Source: Streptomyces sp. WAC05374 (lineage in GTDB: Bacteria > Actinomycetota > Actinomycetes > Streptomycetales > Streptomycetaceae). From it: 64,000 nt of DNA. Location of the stretch: positions 49,615-113,614 of the forward strand of contig NZ_SMNQ01000021.1 in assembly GCF_004353505.1 (NCBI RefSeq). Direction: 5' to 3'. Shown piece after piece: positions 1 to 10,589 of this stretch. The translations under genes were made by a program, and so were the position numbers. How positions within the stretch are numbered: position 1 is the stretch's first letter; each line of letters opens with the position of its first letter. The notes under the pieces were generated by a model. It searched no databases. It worked only from the letters and a program-made list of their open reading frames with translations, and was not told the origin of the DNA.

Positions 1-6
1 GCGCGA

Positions 7-36
7 GGGCCCCGGTGCGATGCCGCACCGGGGCCC
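7..36 (-). terminator. Terminator of the repeat-tailed ATP-binding protein gene
   Basis: A perfect 13-bp stem (7-19 with 24-36) closes a 4-nt loop just past the stop codon at 56-58 of the leftward gene. There is no T-run, which is usual for Streptomyces hairpin terminators. Confidence 0.6.
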
Positions 37-55
37 CGCGTCCGTTTCCGGGCCG

Positions 56-2851
56 TCAGGCGGCCGTGCCGGACGGGGTGGGACCGCTGCTCGTCGCGGG
101 CGCGCTCTGGGTGGCCCCTCCGGCACCGCTCGTCTCGGTGCCCCCGTCGGCGCCACCGCTGCTGGTGCCGCCACCGGCACCGCTGGTCGTGTCGCCCGAC
201 GTGGAACCGCCCGTGGTGTCACCGGAGGTCGAGCCGCCCGTCGTCGTGTCACCGGACGTGGAGCCGCCCGTGGTGTCACCCGACGTGGAGCCGCCCGTCG
301 TGGTGTCACCGGAGGTCGAGCCGTCCGTGGTGCCCCCGGACGTCGTGCCGCCCGAGGTCGTCCCCCCGGTCGTGCCGCCCGTCGTGGTGCCGCCCGTGGT
401 CGACCCGCCGGTCGTGCCGCCCGTCGTCGGCGTGCCCGAGGTGGGCCCGCTGCTGGTGGGGCTGCTGGAACCGGGCCCCGACGTGGTCGGCGTCGCGCCG
501 CTGGTCGTCGACGGGTCGCCCGACGGGGTGGCCGGGGTGCCGGTCTCGCCCGGGCTGGCCGAGGAGCCGGGGGTGCCGGAGCCGGCGGGGCCGGAACCGG
601 AGCCGCCCGTGCCGCCCGTGCCGCCGTCGCCGCCGCCCGGCTCGCGCGTGGAGTCCTCGGCCGGCACGTCCGCGTCCAGCCCGCCGTCACCGCCGTCCTC
701 GTTGGCCGACTGGTCCGACGTGACCCGGCCCGAGCCGCCCTTGCCGTCGTCGCCGCCCGAGGTGGCGCCCAGGGTCACCACCGTGCCGAGCACCGCCGCG
801 AGGATCGCGCCCGCGCCCGCCGCGACCAGGTTGCGCCGGGCACCGTGCAGGATGGTGCGGCGCGTGGTCGGCCCGGCCGCACGGGCAGGCGGGTCCTCGC
901 GGGCGACGAGCGTCTCGGTCTCACCGCCGGGGCCCGGCCGCCCGGACGTCACCGGCACGGGCGCCGCGCTCGCGACGGCCGCCACCACGCCCCCGGGCGG
1001 GGACGCCGACTCCTCGCGCCGTGCCGCGGGCACCTCCTCGCCCGCCGCCGTCCGGCCACCCGGCAGCGGTCCGCGCTCCCGGTCGGCGACCAGGGCGAGG
1101 GCGCGCCGGCCGGCCACCGTGCCGCGCTTGTCGGCGAGCGCGCCGCGCATGGCGATGGACGCCTCCAGTTCGGCGCGGGCCCGGTCCAGGTTCCCCGCGC
1201 ACAGCGCGAGGACGCCCAACTCGTGGTGGAAGTACGCCTCCTCGGCGACCTCGCCGGCGAGCCGGGCCGCCTCCGCGCCGGTGCGCAGCGCCCGCTCCCA
1301 GGCGCCCCAGTGCAGTCCGGCGGCGAACGCGGGCGCCGCGCTGCGGGCCAGGACGACGGCCGCGTCGGCGTACCCCTCCTCCTCGTCGTCGGCGAGGTCG
1401 GTGGTGTCCGGGGAGCCGGAGCCGCCGAAGACGGTGCCCACCGCGGCGCCGTCGCCCGGGGCCGCGCTCGGCCCGCCGTCCGCGGCGGCCTTCACCAGGG
1501 CGGTCATCGCGGCCAGCACGGCGTCCGCCTCGGTGACCGCCCGCTCGGGGCTGACCGACGGGTGGCCGACCCACCAGGCGTAGTGGTGGGCGGCGGTACG
1601 GGCACGGTCGGCGGCGCCCCCGTCGTAGCCCTTGGCGACGAGCTGCGCCATGACCCCGGCGGCGAGCCGGTGGCGGGTGCCGACGGGGGTGAGCAGTCCG
1701 CAGCGCAGCAGTTCGCCGACCGAGGAGTCCGCGTGCGTGTCGTTGACGAGCGCCGGCAGGTGCGCCTGGTGCGGCACCTCGCCGCCGAGCGCGACCGCGA
1801 AGCGCAGCGTCTCGCGGGCGGCCTCGGAGAGCCGGGAGGCGAGCAGCGGGGCCGGGGCGGCGCCGTCGCCGAGGCTGGGCAGCGGGGCCTCGCGGCCGTC
1901 GGCGAAGACGTTGTCCTCGTCGTCGTCGTCCGAGGGCGTCCGCAGTTCGTCGCGCTGCCGCAGCAGGGCGCCGGCCTGGACGAACCGGAGGGGCAGGCCC
2001 TCGGACTCGAACCAGAGGTCGCCGGCCCAGTTGGCCTCGTCGTCGGTGAGCGGCCGGTCGACGACGCGCTCCAGCAGTTCCAGGGCGGAGCCGCGGTCGA
2101 GCCCGGAGAGGAACACTTCTTCGAGGTGGGACTCGGCCGACGGCGCGGCGACGTCCGGCGTGGCGGCGAGCAGGAACGCGCACTCGGGGGTGGCGTCGAG
2201 GAGCTCGTCCAGCGCGGTGCCGCCGAACTCCAGGTCGTCCAGGACGACGACGGCGCCGATGCCGTGGACGGCGGCCGACAGCCCGGCGCGGTCGGGGCGG
2301 TGGGCCGGCGAGCTGTGGACGGTGGCGAACAGTTCGTACAGCAGCTCGGTGGGCGTGCGGTGGTGGCCGGAGAGCCGGACGACCCCGTCGGGGGCGAGGT
2401 TCGCGCAGTCGGCGGCGACGGCGTCGAGCAGCGCGGTACGCCCGGAACCGGCCGGTCCGGTGAGCCGTACGGAGCGGCCGCGGGACAGCAGCCGGACCAG
2501 CCGCTCGCGCTCCTCCTGGCGCTCCAGCAGGGGCAGCGGCGGGGCGGCGGGACCGGGCGGTACGGGCGGGCCGGCGGCCCGGGTCAGGTCGGCGCGTTCC
2601 TCGGGGGTGCGGCGGCCGGGCGGCTCCGGGCGGCGCCCGGGCGGGCACGGTTCGATCTCGCTGCCGTCTATCGGGTTGACGGTGAGCAGCAGGTCGCCGG
2701 AGACGAGCTGGGTGGTGCGGACCCGGCCCGGTGGTGCGCCGCCCTGTCCGAAGGCGGGCCTGGGGCCGTCGTCACGCGTGGTGCGCGGGCGCCCGTCACC
2801 GTCGCGGTCGTCGTGGCCGAAGTCTTCCGGTCCCCGGTTGATCGGGTCCAT
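56..2851 (-). CDS. ATP-binding membrane protein with Thr/Ser/Gly repeat tail
   Basis: A 931-aa protein. The ATG at 2851 is chosen because a G-rich ribosome site (GGGGG) lies 8-9 nt upstream; an upstream in-frame start at 2905 lacks one. An AAA/NB-ARC-like ATPase region carries a Walker A (GPAGSGRT, about residues 132-139) and a Walker B-like VVVLDD. A helical, TPR-like region follows. One membrane segment at about 672-692 puts the C-terminal tail outside the cell. The tail is Gly/Thr/Ser-rich with tandem STSGDTTGG / STSGDTTTGG units (coded at about 185-330). Such proteins are conserved in Streptomyces with no assigned function; the ATPase resembles those of large signalling proteins (STAND class), which is inference. 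Confidence 0.85.
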   Translation of the reverse strand: MDPINRGPEDFGHDDRDGDGRPRTTRDDGPRPAFGQGGAPPGRVRTTQLVSGDLLLTVNPIDGSEIEPCPPGRRPEPPGRRTPEERADLTRAAGPPVPPGPAAPPLPLLERQEERERLVRLLSRGRSVRLTGPAGSGRTALLDAVAADCANLAPDGVVRLSGHHRTPTELLYELFATVHSSPAHRPDRAGLSAAVHGIGAVVVLDDLEFGGTALDELLDATPECAFLLAATPDVAAPSAESHLEEVFLSGLDRGSALELLERVVDRPLTDDEANWAGDLWFESEGLPLRFVQAGALLRQRDELRTPSDDDDEDNVFADGREAPLPSLGDGAAPAPLLASRLSEAARETLRFAVALGGEVPHQAHLPALVNDTHADSSVGELLRCGLLTPVGTRHRLAAGVMAQLVAKGYDGGAADRARTAAHHYAWWVGHPSVSPERAVTEADAVLAAMTALVKAAADGGPSAAPGDGAAVGTVFGGSGSPDTTDLADDEEEGYADAAVVLARSAAPAFAAGLHWGAWERALRTGAEAARLAGEVAEEAYFHHELGVLALCAGNLDRARAELEASIAMRGALADKRGTVAGRRALALVADRERGPLPGGRTAAGEEVPAARREESASPPGGVVAAVASAAPVPVTSGRPGPGGETETLVAREDPPARAAGPTTRRTILHGARRNLVAAGAGAILAAVLGTVVTLGATSGGDDGKGGSGRVTSDQSANEDGGDGGLDADVPAEDSTREPGGGDGGTGGTGGSGSGPAGSGTPGSSASPGETGTPATPSGDPSTTSGATPTTSGPGSSSPTSSGPTSGTPTTGGTTGGSTTGGTTTGGTTGGTTSGGTTSGGTTDGSTSGDTTTGGSTSGDTTGGSTSGDTTTGGSTSGDTTGGSTSGDTTSGAGGGTSSGGADGGTETSGAGGATQSAPATSSGPTPSGTAA
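185..345 (-). repeat. In-frame tandem repeats coding Gly/Thr/Ser tail
   Basis: Units of 27 and 30 bp alternate, coding STSGDTTGG and STSGDTTTGG about five times. The frame is kept, so unit gain or loss would only change tail length. Confidence 0.7.
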
Positions 2852-3076
2852 GGTGAAAGCCCCCAAAAGCGTGGTGCGGCGAAGCCCCTCCCGGCCTTTC
2901 TGCACGCCCGCTGTCGCTTCTGGTCCGGTGCCCGCCGGGTGGGTCCGTCAATCGGGCGGGCGACCGAACCCTAGACCTTCGCTCAGTATGAATGAAGAGC
3001 CGGGGTGCCACGGCGCCCAAGACGTCACGGTCTTGTGAGGATTGGGCGCCTGGTGCGCTTTATCAGGCCCGTACCG

Positions 3077-3400
3077 TTACACGCGGGGCAACGTTTCGGC
3101 GGCGATACCGCCCTCGATGGCGAGGATGCGGTGCAGCCGGGTGGCCACCAGCAGGCGCTGCATCTGGGGCGGTACGCCCCGCAGCACCAGCCGGCGGCCG
3201 CAGCGGCCCGCACGCCGGTGAGCGCCCATGATGACCCCGAGTCCGGTGGCGTCCCAGGAGTCGAGGCCGGTCAGGTCGAGCACCAGGTCGCCGGCTCCGT
3301 CGTCGACGGCCGAGTGCAGGACCGTACGGGCGTCCGCCGCGCTGCGGACGTCGAGGCGGCCCCCGACGACCAGCTCGGCGTGGTCGCCCCTGATGTGCAT
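3077..3400 (-). CDS. STAS-domain anti-sigma factor antagonist-like protein
   Basis: A 107-aa single STAS domain. The ATG at 3400 has GGGGAG a few bases upstream; the longer open frame to 3625 is not favoured. The characteristic loop reads DLTGLDSWDATGLG, in which the usual phosphorylatable Ser/Thr of the DSSG motif is the Thr of DATG. Family members bind partner-switching kinases and anti-sigma factors, releasing sigma factors when unphosphorylated. No kinase or sigma gene is adjacent here, so the partner is unknown. The neighbours read the same way but are spaced apart, so it is probably monocistronic. Confidence 0.85.
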   Translation of the reverse strand: MHIRGDHAELVVGGRLDVRSAADARTVLHSAVDDGAGDLVLDLTGLDSWDATGLGVIMGAHRRAGRCGRRLVLRGVPPQMQRLLVATRLHRILAIEGGIAAETLPRV

Positions 3401-3581
3401 ATGCGCTCCCCGAGAGTGCGTAATCGTCACGTCTTTACGTCGTGCACGTCTTTCGTCGTCACGTACTTCTATGCAACAACTGACTGCCTGACCGGCTGAC
3501 CAGTTGCGCCTTGTAAGCGAACCGATACCGAATTCACCCTGAGGGGTGATGGTGACGTGGTCGAAACGGCCTTGACAGGGC

Positions 3582-4430
3582 TCAGTGCTTGTAGAAGCCC
3601 TGCCCGCTCTTGCGACCGATGTCACCCGCGTCCACCATCCGGCGCATCAGCTCCGGCGGGGCGAACTTCTCGTCCTGCGACTCGGTGTAGATGTTGCTGG
3701 TGGCGTGCAGCAGGATGTCGACGCCGGTGAGGTCGGCGGTCGCCAGCGGCCCCATCGCGTGGCCGAAGCCCAGCTTGCAGGCGATGTCGATGTCCTCGGC
3801 GGAGGCGACGCCCGATTCGTACAGCTTCGCGGCCTCCACGACCAGGGCGGAGATCAGACGGGTCGTCACAAAACCGGCGACGTCACGGTTGACGACGATG
3901 CAGGTCTTGCCGACCGACTCGGCGAACTCGCGTGCGGTGGCGAGCGTTTCGTCGCTGGTCTTGTAGCCGCGCACCAGCTCGCAGAGCTGCATCATCGGGA
4001 CGGGCGAGAAGAAGTGGGTGCCCACCACGCGCTCGGGGCGCTCCGTCACGGCCGCGATCTTGGTGATCGGGATGGCGGAGGTGTTGGAGGCGAGGACGGC
4101 GTCGTCGCGGACGAGCTTGTCCAGCGTGCGGAAGATCTCGTGCTTGACCTCCAGCTTCTCGAAGACGGCCTCGACGACGATGTCGGCGTCGGCGGCGGCG
4201 TCGAGGTCGGTGGTCGTGGTGATGCGGCCCAAGGCGGCCTCGGCGTCGGCGGCTTCGAGCCGGCCCTTGGCGACGAACTTGTCGTACGAGGCCTTGATGC
4301 CGTCGGTGCCCCGGGTCAGGGCGGCGTCGGTGACGTCACGCAGCACGACCTCCCAGCCCGCCTGGGCCGAGACCTGCGCGATTCCGGACCCCATGAGTCC
4401 GGCCCCGATGACGGCGAGCTTCCTGGCCAC
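3582..4430 (-). CDS. 3-hydroxybutyryl-CoA dehydrogenase
   Basis: 282 aa, GTG start with AAGGGGAAG upstream. The N-terminal Rossmann fold shows GAGLMGSGIA at residues 9-18 for NAD(P), and the catalytic His lies in VVGTHFFSPVPMM. The C-terminal helical domain ends in GRKSGQGFYKH, typical of the family. It oxidises (S)-3-hydroxybutyryl-CoA to acetoacetyl-CoA (or the reverse), feeding beta-oxidation, polyhydroxybutyrate or ethylmalonyl-CoA metabolism in the cytosol. Full length for the family. No pathway partner is adjacent, so which direction dominates cannot be read here. Confidence 0.93.
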   Translation of the reverse strand: MARKLAVIGAGLMGSGIAQVSAQAGWEVVLRDVTDAALTRGTDGIKASYDKFVAKGRLEAADAEAALGRITTTTDLDAAADADIVVEAVFEKLEVKHEIFRTLDKLVRDDAVLASNTSAIPITKIAAVTERPERVVGTHFFSPVPMMQLCELVRGYKTSDETLATAREFAESVGKTCIVVNRDVAGFVTTRLISALVVEAAKLYESGVASAEDIDIACKLGFGHAMGPLATADLTGVDILLHATSNIYTESQDEKFAPPELMRRMVDAGDIGRKSGQGFYKH

Positions 4431-4626
4431 GATCTTCCCCTTAACGCCCGTTTATGTTTCGGCTCTTCGCGGAGGTTAGCGGGCGCGCGCGGCCGTGTGG
4501 CGCCGAAGAGATGCGCGTCACGTCTCAGATGACGGACATCACACCGGTACGGGGAGCGGGGTGAGCCGGGCGGCCCGCCCCCGCCCACCGTCGCGGGCCG
4601 CGACCCGCTCGACTTAGGCTGGCCGC

Positions 4627-5199
4627 ATGGTCAACCTGACGCGCATCTACACCCGCACCGGCGACAAGGGCACGACAGCGCTCGGCGACATGAGCCGGAC
4701 CGCCAAGACGGACCTGCGCATCGCGGCGTACGCCGACGCCAACGAGGCGAACGCGGTCATCGGCACCGCCATCGCGCTGGGCGATCTCGACGAGCAGGTC
4801 GTCAAGGTCCTCGTCCGCGTCCAGAACGACCTGTTCGACGTGGGCGCGGACCTGTCGACGCCGGTGGTCGAGAACCCGGAGTACCCGCCGCTGCGGGTGG
4901 AGCAGAGTTACGTCGACAAGCTGGAGGCGGACTGCGACCGGTTCCTGGAGGACCTGGACAAGCTCCGCTCCTTCATCCTCCCGGGCGGCACCCCGGGCGC
5001 GGCGCTGCTGCACCAGGCCTGCACGGTCGTCCGCCGCGCCGAGCGCTCGACGTGGGCCGCGCTGGAGGTGCACGGCGAGGCGATGAACGCCCTGACGGCC
5101 ACCTACCTGAACCGCCTGTCCGACCTGCTGTTCATCCTGGCGCGCACGGCGAACAAGGAGGTCGGCGACGTGCTCTGGGTGCCCGGCGGGGAGCGCTGA
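4627..5199 (+). CDS. Cob(I)yrinic acid a,c-diamide adenosyltransferase, PduO type
   Basis: 190 aa. The N-terminal TRTGDKGTTALGD holds the ATP-binding signature of the PduO family, and RRAERSTWAA near residue 138 carries the conserved Arg of the C-terminal helix. The enzyme transfers the 5'-deoxyadenosyl group of ATP to Co(I) corrinoid to make adenosylcobalamin. It stands alone, divergent from the dehydrogenase gene to its left and convergent with the membrane-protein gene to its right. Confidence 0.93.
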   Translation: MVNLTRIYTRTGDKGTTALGDMSRTAKTDLRIAAYADANEANAVIGTAIALGDLDEQVVKVLVRVQNDLFDVGADLSTPVVENPEYPPLRVEQSYVDKLEADCDRFLEDLDKLRSFILPGGTPGAALLHQACTVVRRAERSTWAALEVHGEAMNALTATYLNRLSDLLFILARTANKEVGDVLWVPGGER

Positions 5200-5204
5200 C
5201 CAAA

Positions 5205-5250
5205 GCCGTGGGGCGCCCGGCGCGCCGGCCGGGGCCGTGGGGCGCCCGGC
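5205..5250. terminator. Possible bidirectional terminator between convergent genes
   Basis: The 55-bp gap holds a 12-bp palindrome (CCGGCGCGCCGG, about 5217-5228) flanked by two direct copies of GCCGTGGGGCGCCCGGC. Convergent genes on both sides suit a shared terminator, but folding is only inferred. Confidence 0.35.
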
Positions 5251-5254
5251 CGCG

Positions 5255-5836
5255 TCAGCGCCGCTCCGCCCGGACCGGTTCGCGCTCCTCGGGCGCGGGC
5301 CCGTTGGGGGCCTTGCGCGGCCACACCGCGTACGAGAGGGCGACCAGTCCGTGCAGGCCGGCCGCGCGCCACGCCGCGCCCATCCAGCTCTGGAGCGAAC
5401 CGGTGCGGCTCGCGTCGCCCACGTAGAGGATGGCGAGCCACAGCAGGACCGTGGCGACCACCGCACCGAGGAGGGTGCCGAGCCAGACGCGGCCCTCGTG
5501 CCGGGCGCGGGCCCTGCCGTAGCGGGGCGGACCGACCGGGCGGGGCGCGCCGGCGAGCCGGTGGGCGGCGTGGCCGTCGAGCCACTTCACGGTGCGGTGG
5601 CCGTGGCCGACGGTGTAGCCGATGTACAGCGCGGCCAGCCCGTGCTTCCAGCTCGGCTCGGCACCGTTCCTCAGGTCCATCGCGGTGACGACGAGCAGCA
5701 CGACCTCCAGCAGCGGCTCGCACAGCAGCAGCGCCGCGCCCGTGCGGGGCATCCTCAGCAGGTAACGGGTGGCGAGCCCGGCGGCCAGCAGCACCCAGAA
5801 GCCGACCTCGCAGACCACGATGAGCGTGACGACCAC
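5255..5836 (-). CDS. Conserved integral membrane protein, unknown function
   Basis: 193 aa, not recognised as a named family. Hydrophobic stretches at about residues 4-26 and 35-53, a weaker one near 65-80, one near 120-142 and one near 160-172 suggest four or five membrane helices. The tail is charged (PEEREPVRAERR). It faces chiS head to head across about 100-150 bp, but nothing ties it functionally to the chitinase cluster. Confidence 0.7.
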   Translation of the reverse strand: MVVTLIVVCEVGFWVLLAAGLATRYLLRMPRTGAALLLCEPLLEVVLLVVTAMDLRNGAEPSWKHGLAALYIGYTVGHGHRTVKWLDGHAAHRLAGAPRPVGPPRYGRARARHEGRVWLGTLLGAVVATVLLWLAILYVGDASRTGSLQSWMGAAWRAAGLHGLVALSYAVWPRKAPNGPAPEEREPVRAERR

Positions 5837-5986
5837 GACGCTCTCCTTTCGTACCCCTCAAGCCTTCCGGCCGCCGTGCGCCGAATCGTCGTCACCGGGC
5901 ACGAACCCGCACTGCATCCTTCGATGTAGTCGGTGTTCCGACCGCACGTGGAGGTCACGGCGGGGCGCAGCGTGTTGGATGGACGG

Positions 5987-7186
5987 GTGAGACTCCCCCG
6001 TACGCATCGCGACGACGCGCTGATCGCCGCCGCCGGGTTCGCCTGCGGCCTGCTGCTGTGGTCGTTCGGGTTGTACACCCAGGGGCCGAGCAGTCCGCTG
6101 CCCGGCGGGCCGGTGGTGCTGGTGCCGCTGGCCGCCATGACGGCGCTGGCGCTGCTGCGGCGGACCATGCCGCGTACGGCGCTGCTGGTGGGGACGGTCG
6201 CGGTGGTCGCGGACCAGTTCACCCGGGGCAACCTGCTGACGGTCGTGATGTTCGCCGACATCGTGTACGCCGCCGTGGTGTACGGTCCGCCCGCCTCGGC
6301 CCGCCGGATTCCGGTCACCACCGGGCTGATCACCATCGCGGTGACGCTGGGGTTCCTGGCCTGGTTCCGGCAGCCGGAAGCGCTGCTGATCGGTGTGGTC
6401 ACGGCGCTGCTCTCGTTCTTCCCGGCCATCACCGGCGCCGTGGTGCGCAACCACCGCCAGGCCGCCGACACGGCCCGGCTGCGGGCGGAGCAGACCGCGC
6501 TGCTGGCCGAGATGGACCGCCGCCAGGCGGTGATCGCCGAGCGCTCCCGGATGGCGCGGGAGCTGCACGACATGGTGGCCAACCACCTGTCGGCGATCGC
6601 CATCCACTCCACCGCCGCGCTGTCGCTGGACGACCCGAAGACGTCCCGTGACGCCCTGGGCGTCATCCGGGAGAACAGCGTCGACGGCCTGGCCGAGATG
6701 CGCCGGCTGATCGGCCTGCTGCGCGACAGCAGCGGCCATGACGAGCCGGCCGCCGCCCCGACGCTGGACGGCCTGGACGCCCTGGTGCGGCAGGCGGGGG
6801 TGAGCGGCGCGGCGGGCGGCCTGACGTTCCGGCTGGTCGACGACCGGGAGCCGGACGCGCGGCTCCCCGCGCCGGTGGAGCTCGCGGCGTACCGGATCGT
6901 GCAGGAGTCGCTGACGAACACGCTCAAGCACGCGGACGCGGGTGAGGTGACCGTGGCGCTGCGCTCCGCCGACCACGCGCTGACCGTCCAGGTGACCAGC
7001 GCCTTCGGCGCCCGGCCGGGGCCGCGCGCACCGGGGTCGGGGGCCGGCCTGGTGGGGATGCGGGAGCGGATCGCGCTGCTGGGCGGGGTGTTCGAGGCGG
7101 GCCCGGTGGACGACCGGGGCGTGAAGATCTGGCGGGTGCGGGCGGAACTGCCCGTGGCGGAGGACGACAAGGAGCCGCAGGCATGA
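5987..7186 (+). CDS. chiS: Sensor histidine kinase of the chitinase-linked pair
   Basis: About 399 aa from the GTG at 5987; a second GTG at 5933 would add 18 residues and cannot be excluded. Several membrane helices fill the first half. A HisKA_3 dimerisation box (RMARELHDMVANHLSAIA, phosphoacceptor His) and a HATPase domain (N-box QESLTNTLKHA, G-box GAGLVGMRERI) follow. The stop overlaps the response regulator start (ATGA). Established: homologous chiS-chiR pairs sit upstream of chiC in several Streptomyces and affect chitinase expression; the name here rests on that synteny. Confidence 0.85.
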   Translation: MRLPRTHRDDALIAAAGFACGLLLWSFGLYTQGPSSPLPGGPVVLVPLAAMTALALLRRTMPRTALLVGTVAVVADQFTRGNLLTVVMFADIVYAAVVYGPPASARRIPVTTGLITIAVTLGFLAWFRQPEALLIGVVTALLSFFPAITGAVVRNHRQAADTARLRAEQTALLAEMDRRQAVIAERSRMARELHDMVANHLSAIAIHSTAALSLDDPKTSRDALGVIRENSVDGLAEMRRLIGLLRDSSGHDEPAAAPTLDGLDALVRQAGVSGAAGGLTFRLVDDREPDARLPAPVELAAYRIVQESLTNTLKHADAGEVTVALRSADHALTVQVTSAFGARPGPRAPGSGAGLVGMRERIALLGGVFEAGPVDDRGVKIWRVRAELPVAEDDKEPQA

Positions 7187-7848
7187 CCGGAACCCCACGG
7201 GTACGCGTACTCGTCGCCGAGGACCAGGGCGCGGTGCGCGCCGGGCTGGTCCTGATCCTGGGCAGCGCGCCCGGCATCGAGGTGGTGGGCGAGGCCGGGG
7301 ACGGCGAGGAGGCGGTGCGGCTGGCCCGGGAGCTGCGGCCGGACCTGGTGCTGATGGACATTCAGATGCCGAAGCTTGACGGGGTGTCGGCGACCCGGCA
7401 GGTGGTGGCGGAGTCCCTGGCCGACGTGCTGGTGCTGACGACGTTCGACCTGGACGAGTACGTCTTCGGGGCGCTGCGTGCCGGGGCGGCCGGGTTCCTG
7501 CTGAAGAACACGGACGCGAAGGACCTGATCGAGGCGGTACGGACGGTGGCGCGGGGCGAGGGTCTGATCGCCCCGGCGGTGACGCGCCGGCTGATCGCCG
7601 AGTTCGCCGCGCCGTCGAGGCCGGTGCGGGCGGAGAACGCGCCGGACGCCACGGTGCTGGAGGTGCTGACGCGGCGGGAGCGGGAGGTCCTGTCGTGCCT
7701 GGGCGAGGGGTTGTCGAACGCGGAGATCGCGGTGCGGCTGGAGATGGCGGAGGCGACGGTGAAGACCCATGTGAGCCGGCTGCTGGGGAAGCTGGAGCTG
7801 CGCAGCAGGGTGCAAGCGGCGGTGCTGGCGCAGGAGTTGGGGGTCTGA
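7183..7848 (+). CDS. chiR: LuxR/NarL-type response regulator of the chitinase-linked pair
   Basis: 221 aa, start overlapping chiS by 4 nt (ATGA), implying translational coupling. The receiver domain has the phosphoacceptor Asp in LVLMDIQMP (about residue 60) and the switch residues in LTTFD and LKN. The C-terminal LuxR HTH starts at LTRREREVL and contains the recognition helix in AEATVKTHVSRLL. It probably binds the promoter region of the adjacent chitinase gene, as for ChiR in related species. Confidence 0.9.
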   Translation: MTGTPRVRVLVAEDQGAVRAGLVLILGSAPGIEVVGEAGDGEEAVRLARELRPDLVLMDIQMPKLDGVSATRQVVAESLADVLVLTTFDLDEYVFGALRAGAAGFLLKNTDAKDLIEAVRTVARGEGLIAPAVTRRLIAEFAAPSRPVRAENAPDATVLEVLTRREREVLSCLGEGLSNAEIAVRLEMAEATVKTHVSRLLGKLELRSRVQAAVLAQELGV

Positions 7849-7864
7849 ACAAGCCACACACCTA

Positions 7865-7906
7865 TGGTCTGGACCTATTGACGATTGGTCCAGACCTTCC
7901 TACGCT
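7865..7906 (+). promoter_or_regulatory. Chitinase promoter with two DasR-like direct repeats
   Basis: A good vegetative promoter is visible: TTGACG at 7878-7883, a 17-bp spacer, TACGCT at 7901-7906. Two 12-bp direct repeats, TGGTCTGGACCT (7865-7876) and TGGTCCAGACCT (7886-7897), flank or overlap the -35 and spacer. Such pairs are known at Streptomyces chitinase promoters, and TGGTCTAGACCA is the core of the DasR (GntR) operator that senses glucosamine-6-phosphate. Repression and induction by chitin sugars are therefore inferred. Confidence 0.8.
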
Positions 7907-7973
7907 CACGGCGCGCACCTTTCACGGACTCAACCCACCCCCACCTTGTCCGTCCGCAACTTGAGGAGCACCG

Positions 7974-9833
<1,860 letters not shown>

Positions 9834-10589
9834 TCACCCGCGGCGGGGGCGGACCAGGGTGCCGTCCCCGTCGTACCCCACCTCGTGCCGCACCACACGG
9901 CACGGGGCACCCAGGACGGCGACCGCTGCCCGGTAGCCGTCACCCGCGTCGACGTCATGGAGCCGCACCGGCCGGTGCGGCTCCGCCCGTTCCCGCCACG
10001 CCAGCAGCGCGGCCGGAGCCCACGGCGGGCTCACCGTCAGCAGCGCGGGGCTCACTACCAGCCCGTCCCCGGTCGCCTTGAGCACCGCTTCCTTGCGCGC
10101 CCAGTAGCGGGTGAACGCCCCCGGCCGGCCGGCCTCCGCGAGCCGCTCCAGCTCCTCGCGCTCCTCGGGCGCCAGCACCACCTCGGTCAGGTCCCGCATG
10201 TCCCGCGCCACCTGCTCGATGTCGACGCCCACCGGACCGGCCGGTGACAGCGCGACCGCCACCCGGCCGCCCGAGTGCGACAGCGAGATCTCCAGCGACG
10301 ACCCCTCGAGCCCGGGCTTCCCGTGCGGCTCGGTCCGCTCGCAGTGCCGGCACACATGGGTGAACCGCACCTCGCGCGGCCCACCGCCGAGCTGCGCGGC
10401 CGCCACCTGCCGCAGCAGGGCGTGAGCCGTCAGGTACAGGGCGCGGTCCTGCGCGCGCACGAGCGTGTCATGGCGGGCCCGCTCACGCGCGTCGAGCAGC
10501 TCCAGCAGGGCGGGCGACGGCACGCGGACGGCGTCGGCGATCCAGACGTGGCACTCCCCCGCGGGCACCCGTGGTATCACGGGGCTCAC
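9834..10589 (-). CDS. 4'-phosphopantetheinyl transferase (Sfp type)
   Basis: 251 aa from the GTG at 10589, which overlaps the stop of the upstream DUF2550 gene (GTGA). The signature motifs are VGVDIEQV (magnesium ligands) and FTRYWARKEAVLKATGDGL (W-x-x-KEA). It would transfer the phosphopantetheine arm of CoA to carrier proteins of polyketide, peptide or fatty-acid synthases. A Cys/His cluster (HVCRHCERTEPHGKPG), common in streptomycete Sfp enzymes, is present. The carrier-protein partner is not in the window. Confidence 0.92.
   Translation of the reverse strand: MSPVIPRVPAGECHVWIADAVRVPSPALLELLDARERARHDTLVRAQDRALYLTAHALLRQVAAAQLGGGPREVRFTHVCRHCERTEPHGKPGLEGSSLEISLSHSGGRVAVALSPAGPVGVDIEQVARDMRDLTEVVLAPEEREELERLAEAGRPGAFTRYWARKEAVLKATGDGLVVSPALLTVSPPWAPAALLAWRERAEPHRPVRLHDVDAGDGYRAAVAVLGAPCRVVRHEVGYDGDGTLVRPRRG

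Noticed and set aside
185..345. CRISPR-like regular repeats
   Set aside because: The units are contiguous, in frame and code Gly/Thr/Ser; there are no spacers. No CRISPR array was seen anywhere.
20..2974. Long open frames on the plus strand over the repeat-tailed ATPase gene
   Set aside because: They come from lack of stops in GC-rich antisense frames; composition (Gly/Arg/Ala runs) is not protein-like and the minus-strand gene explains the third-position GC.
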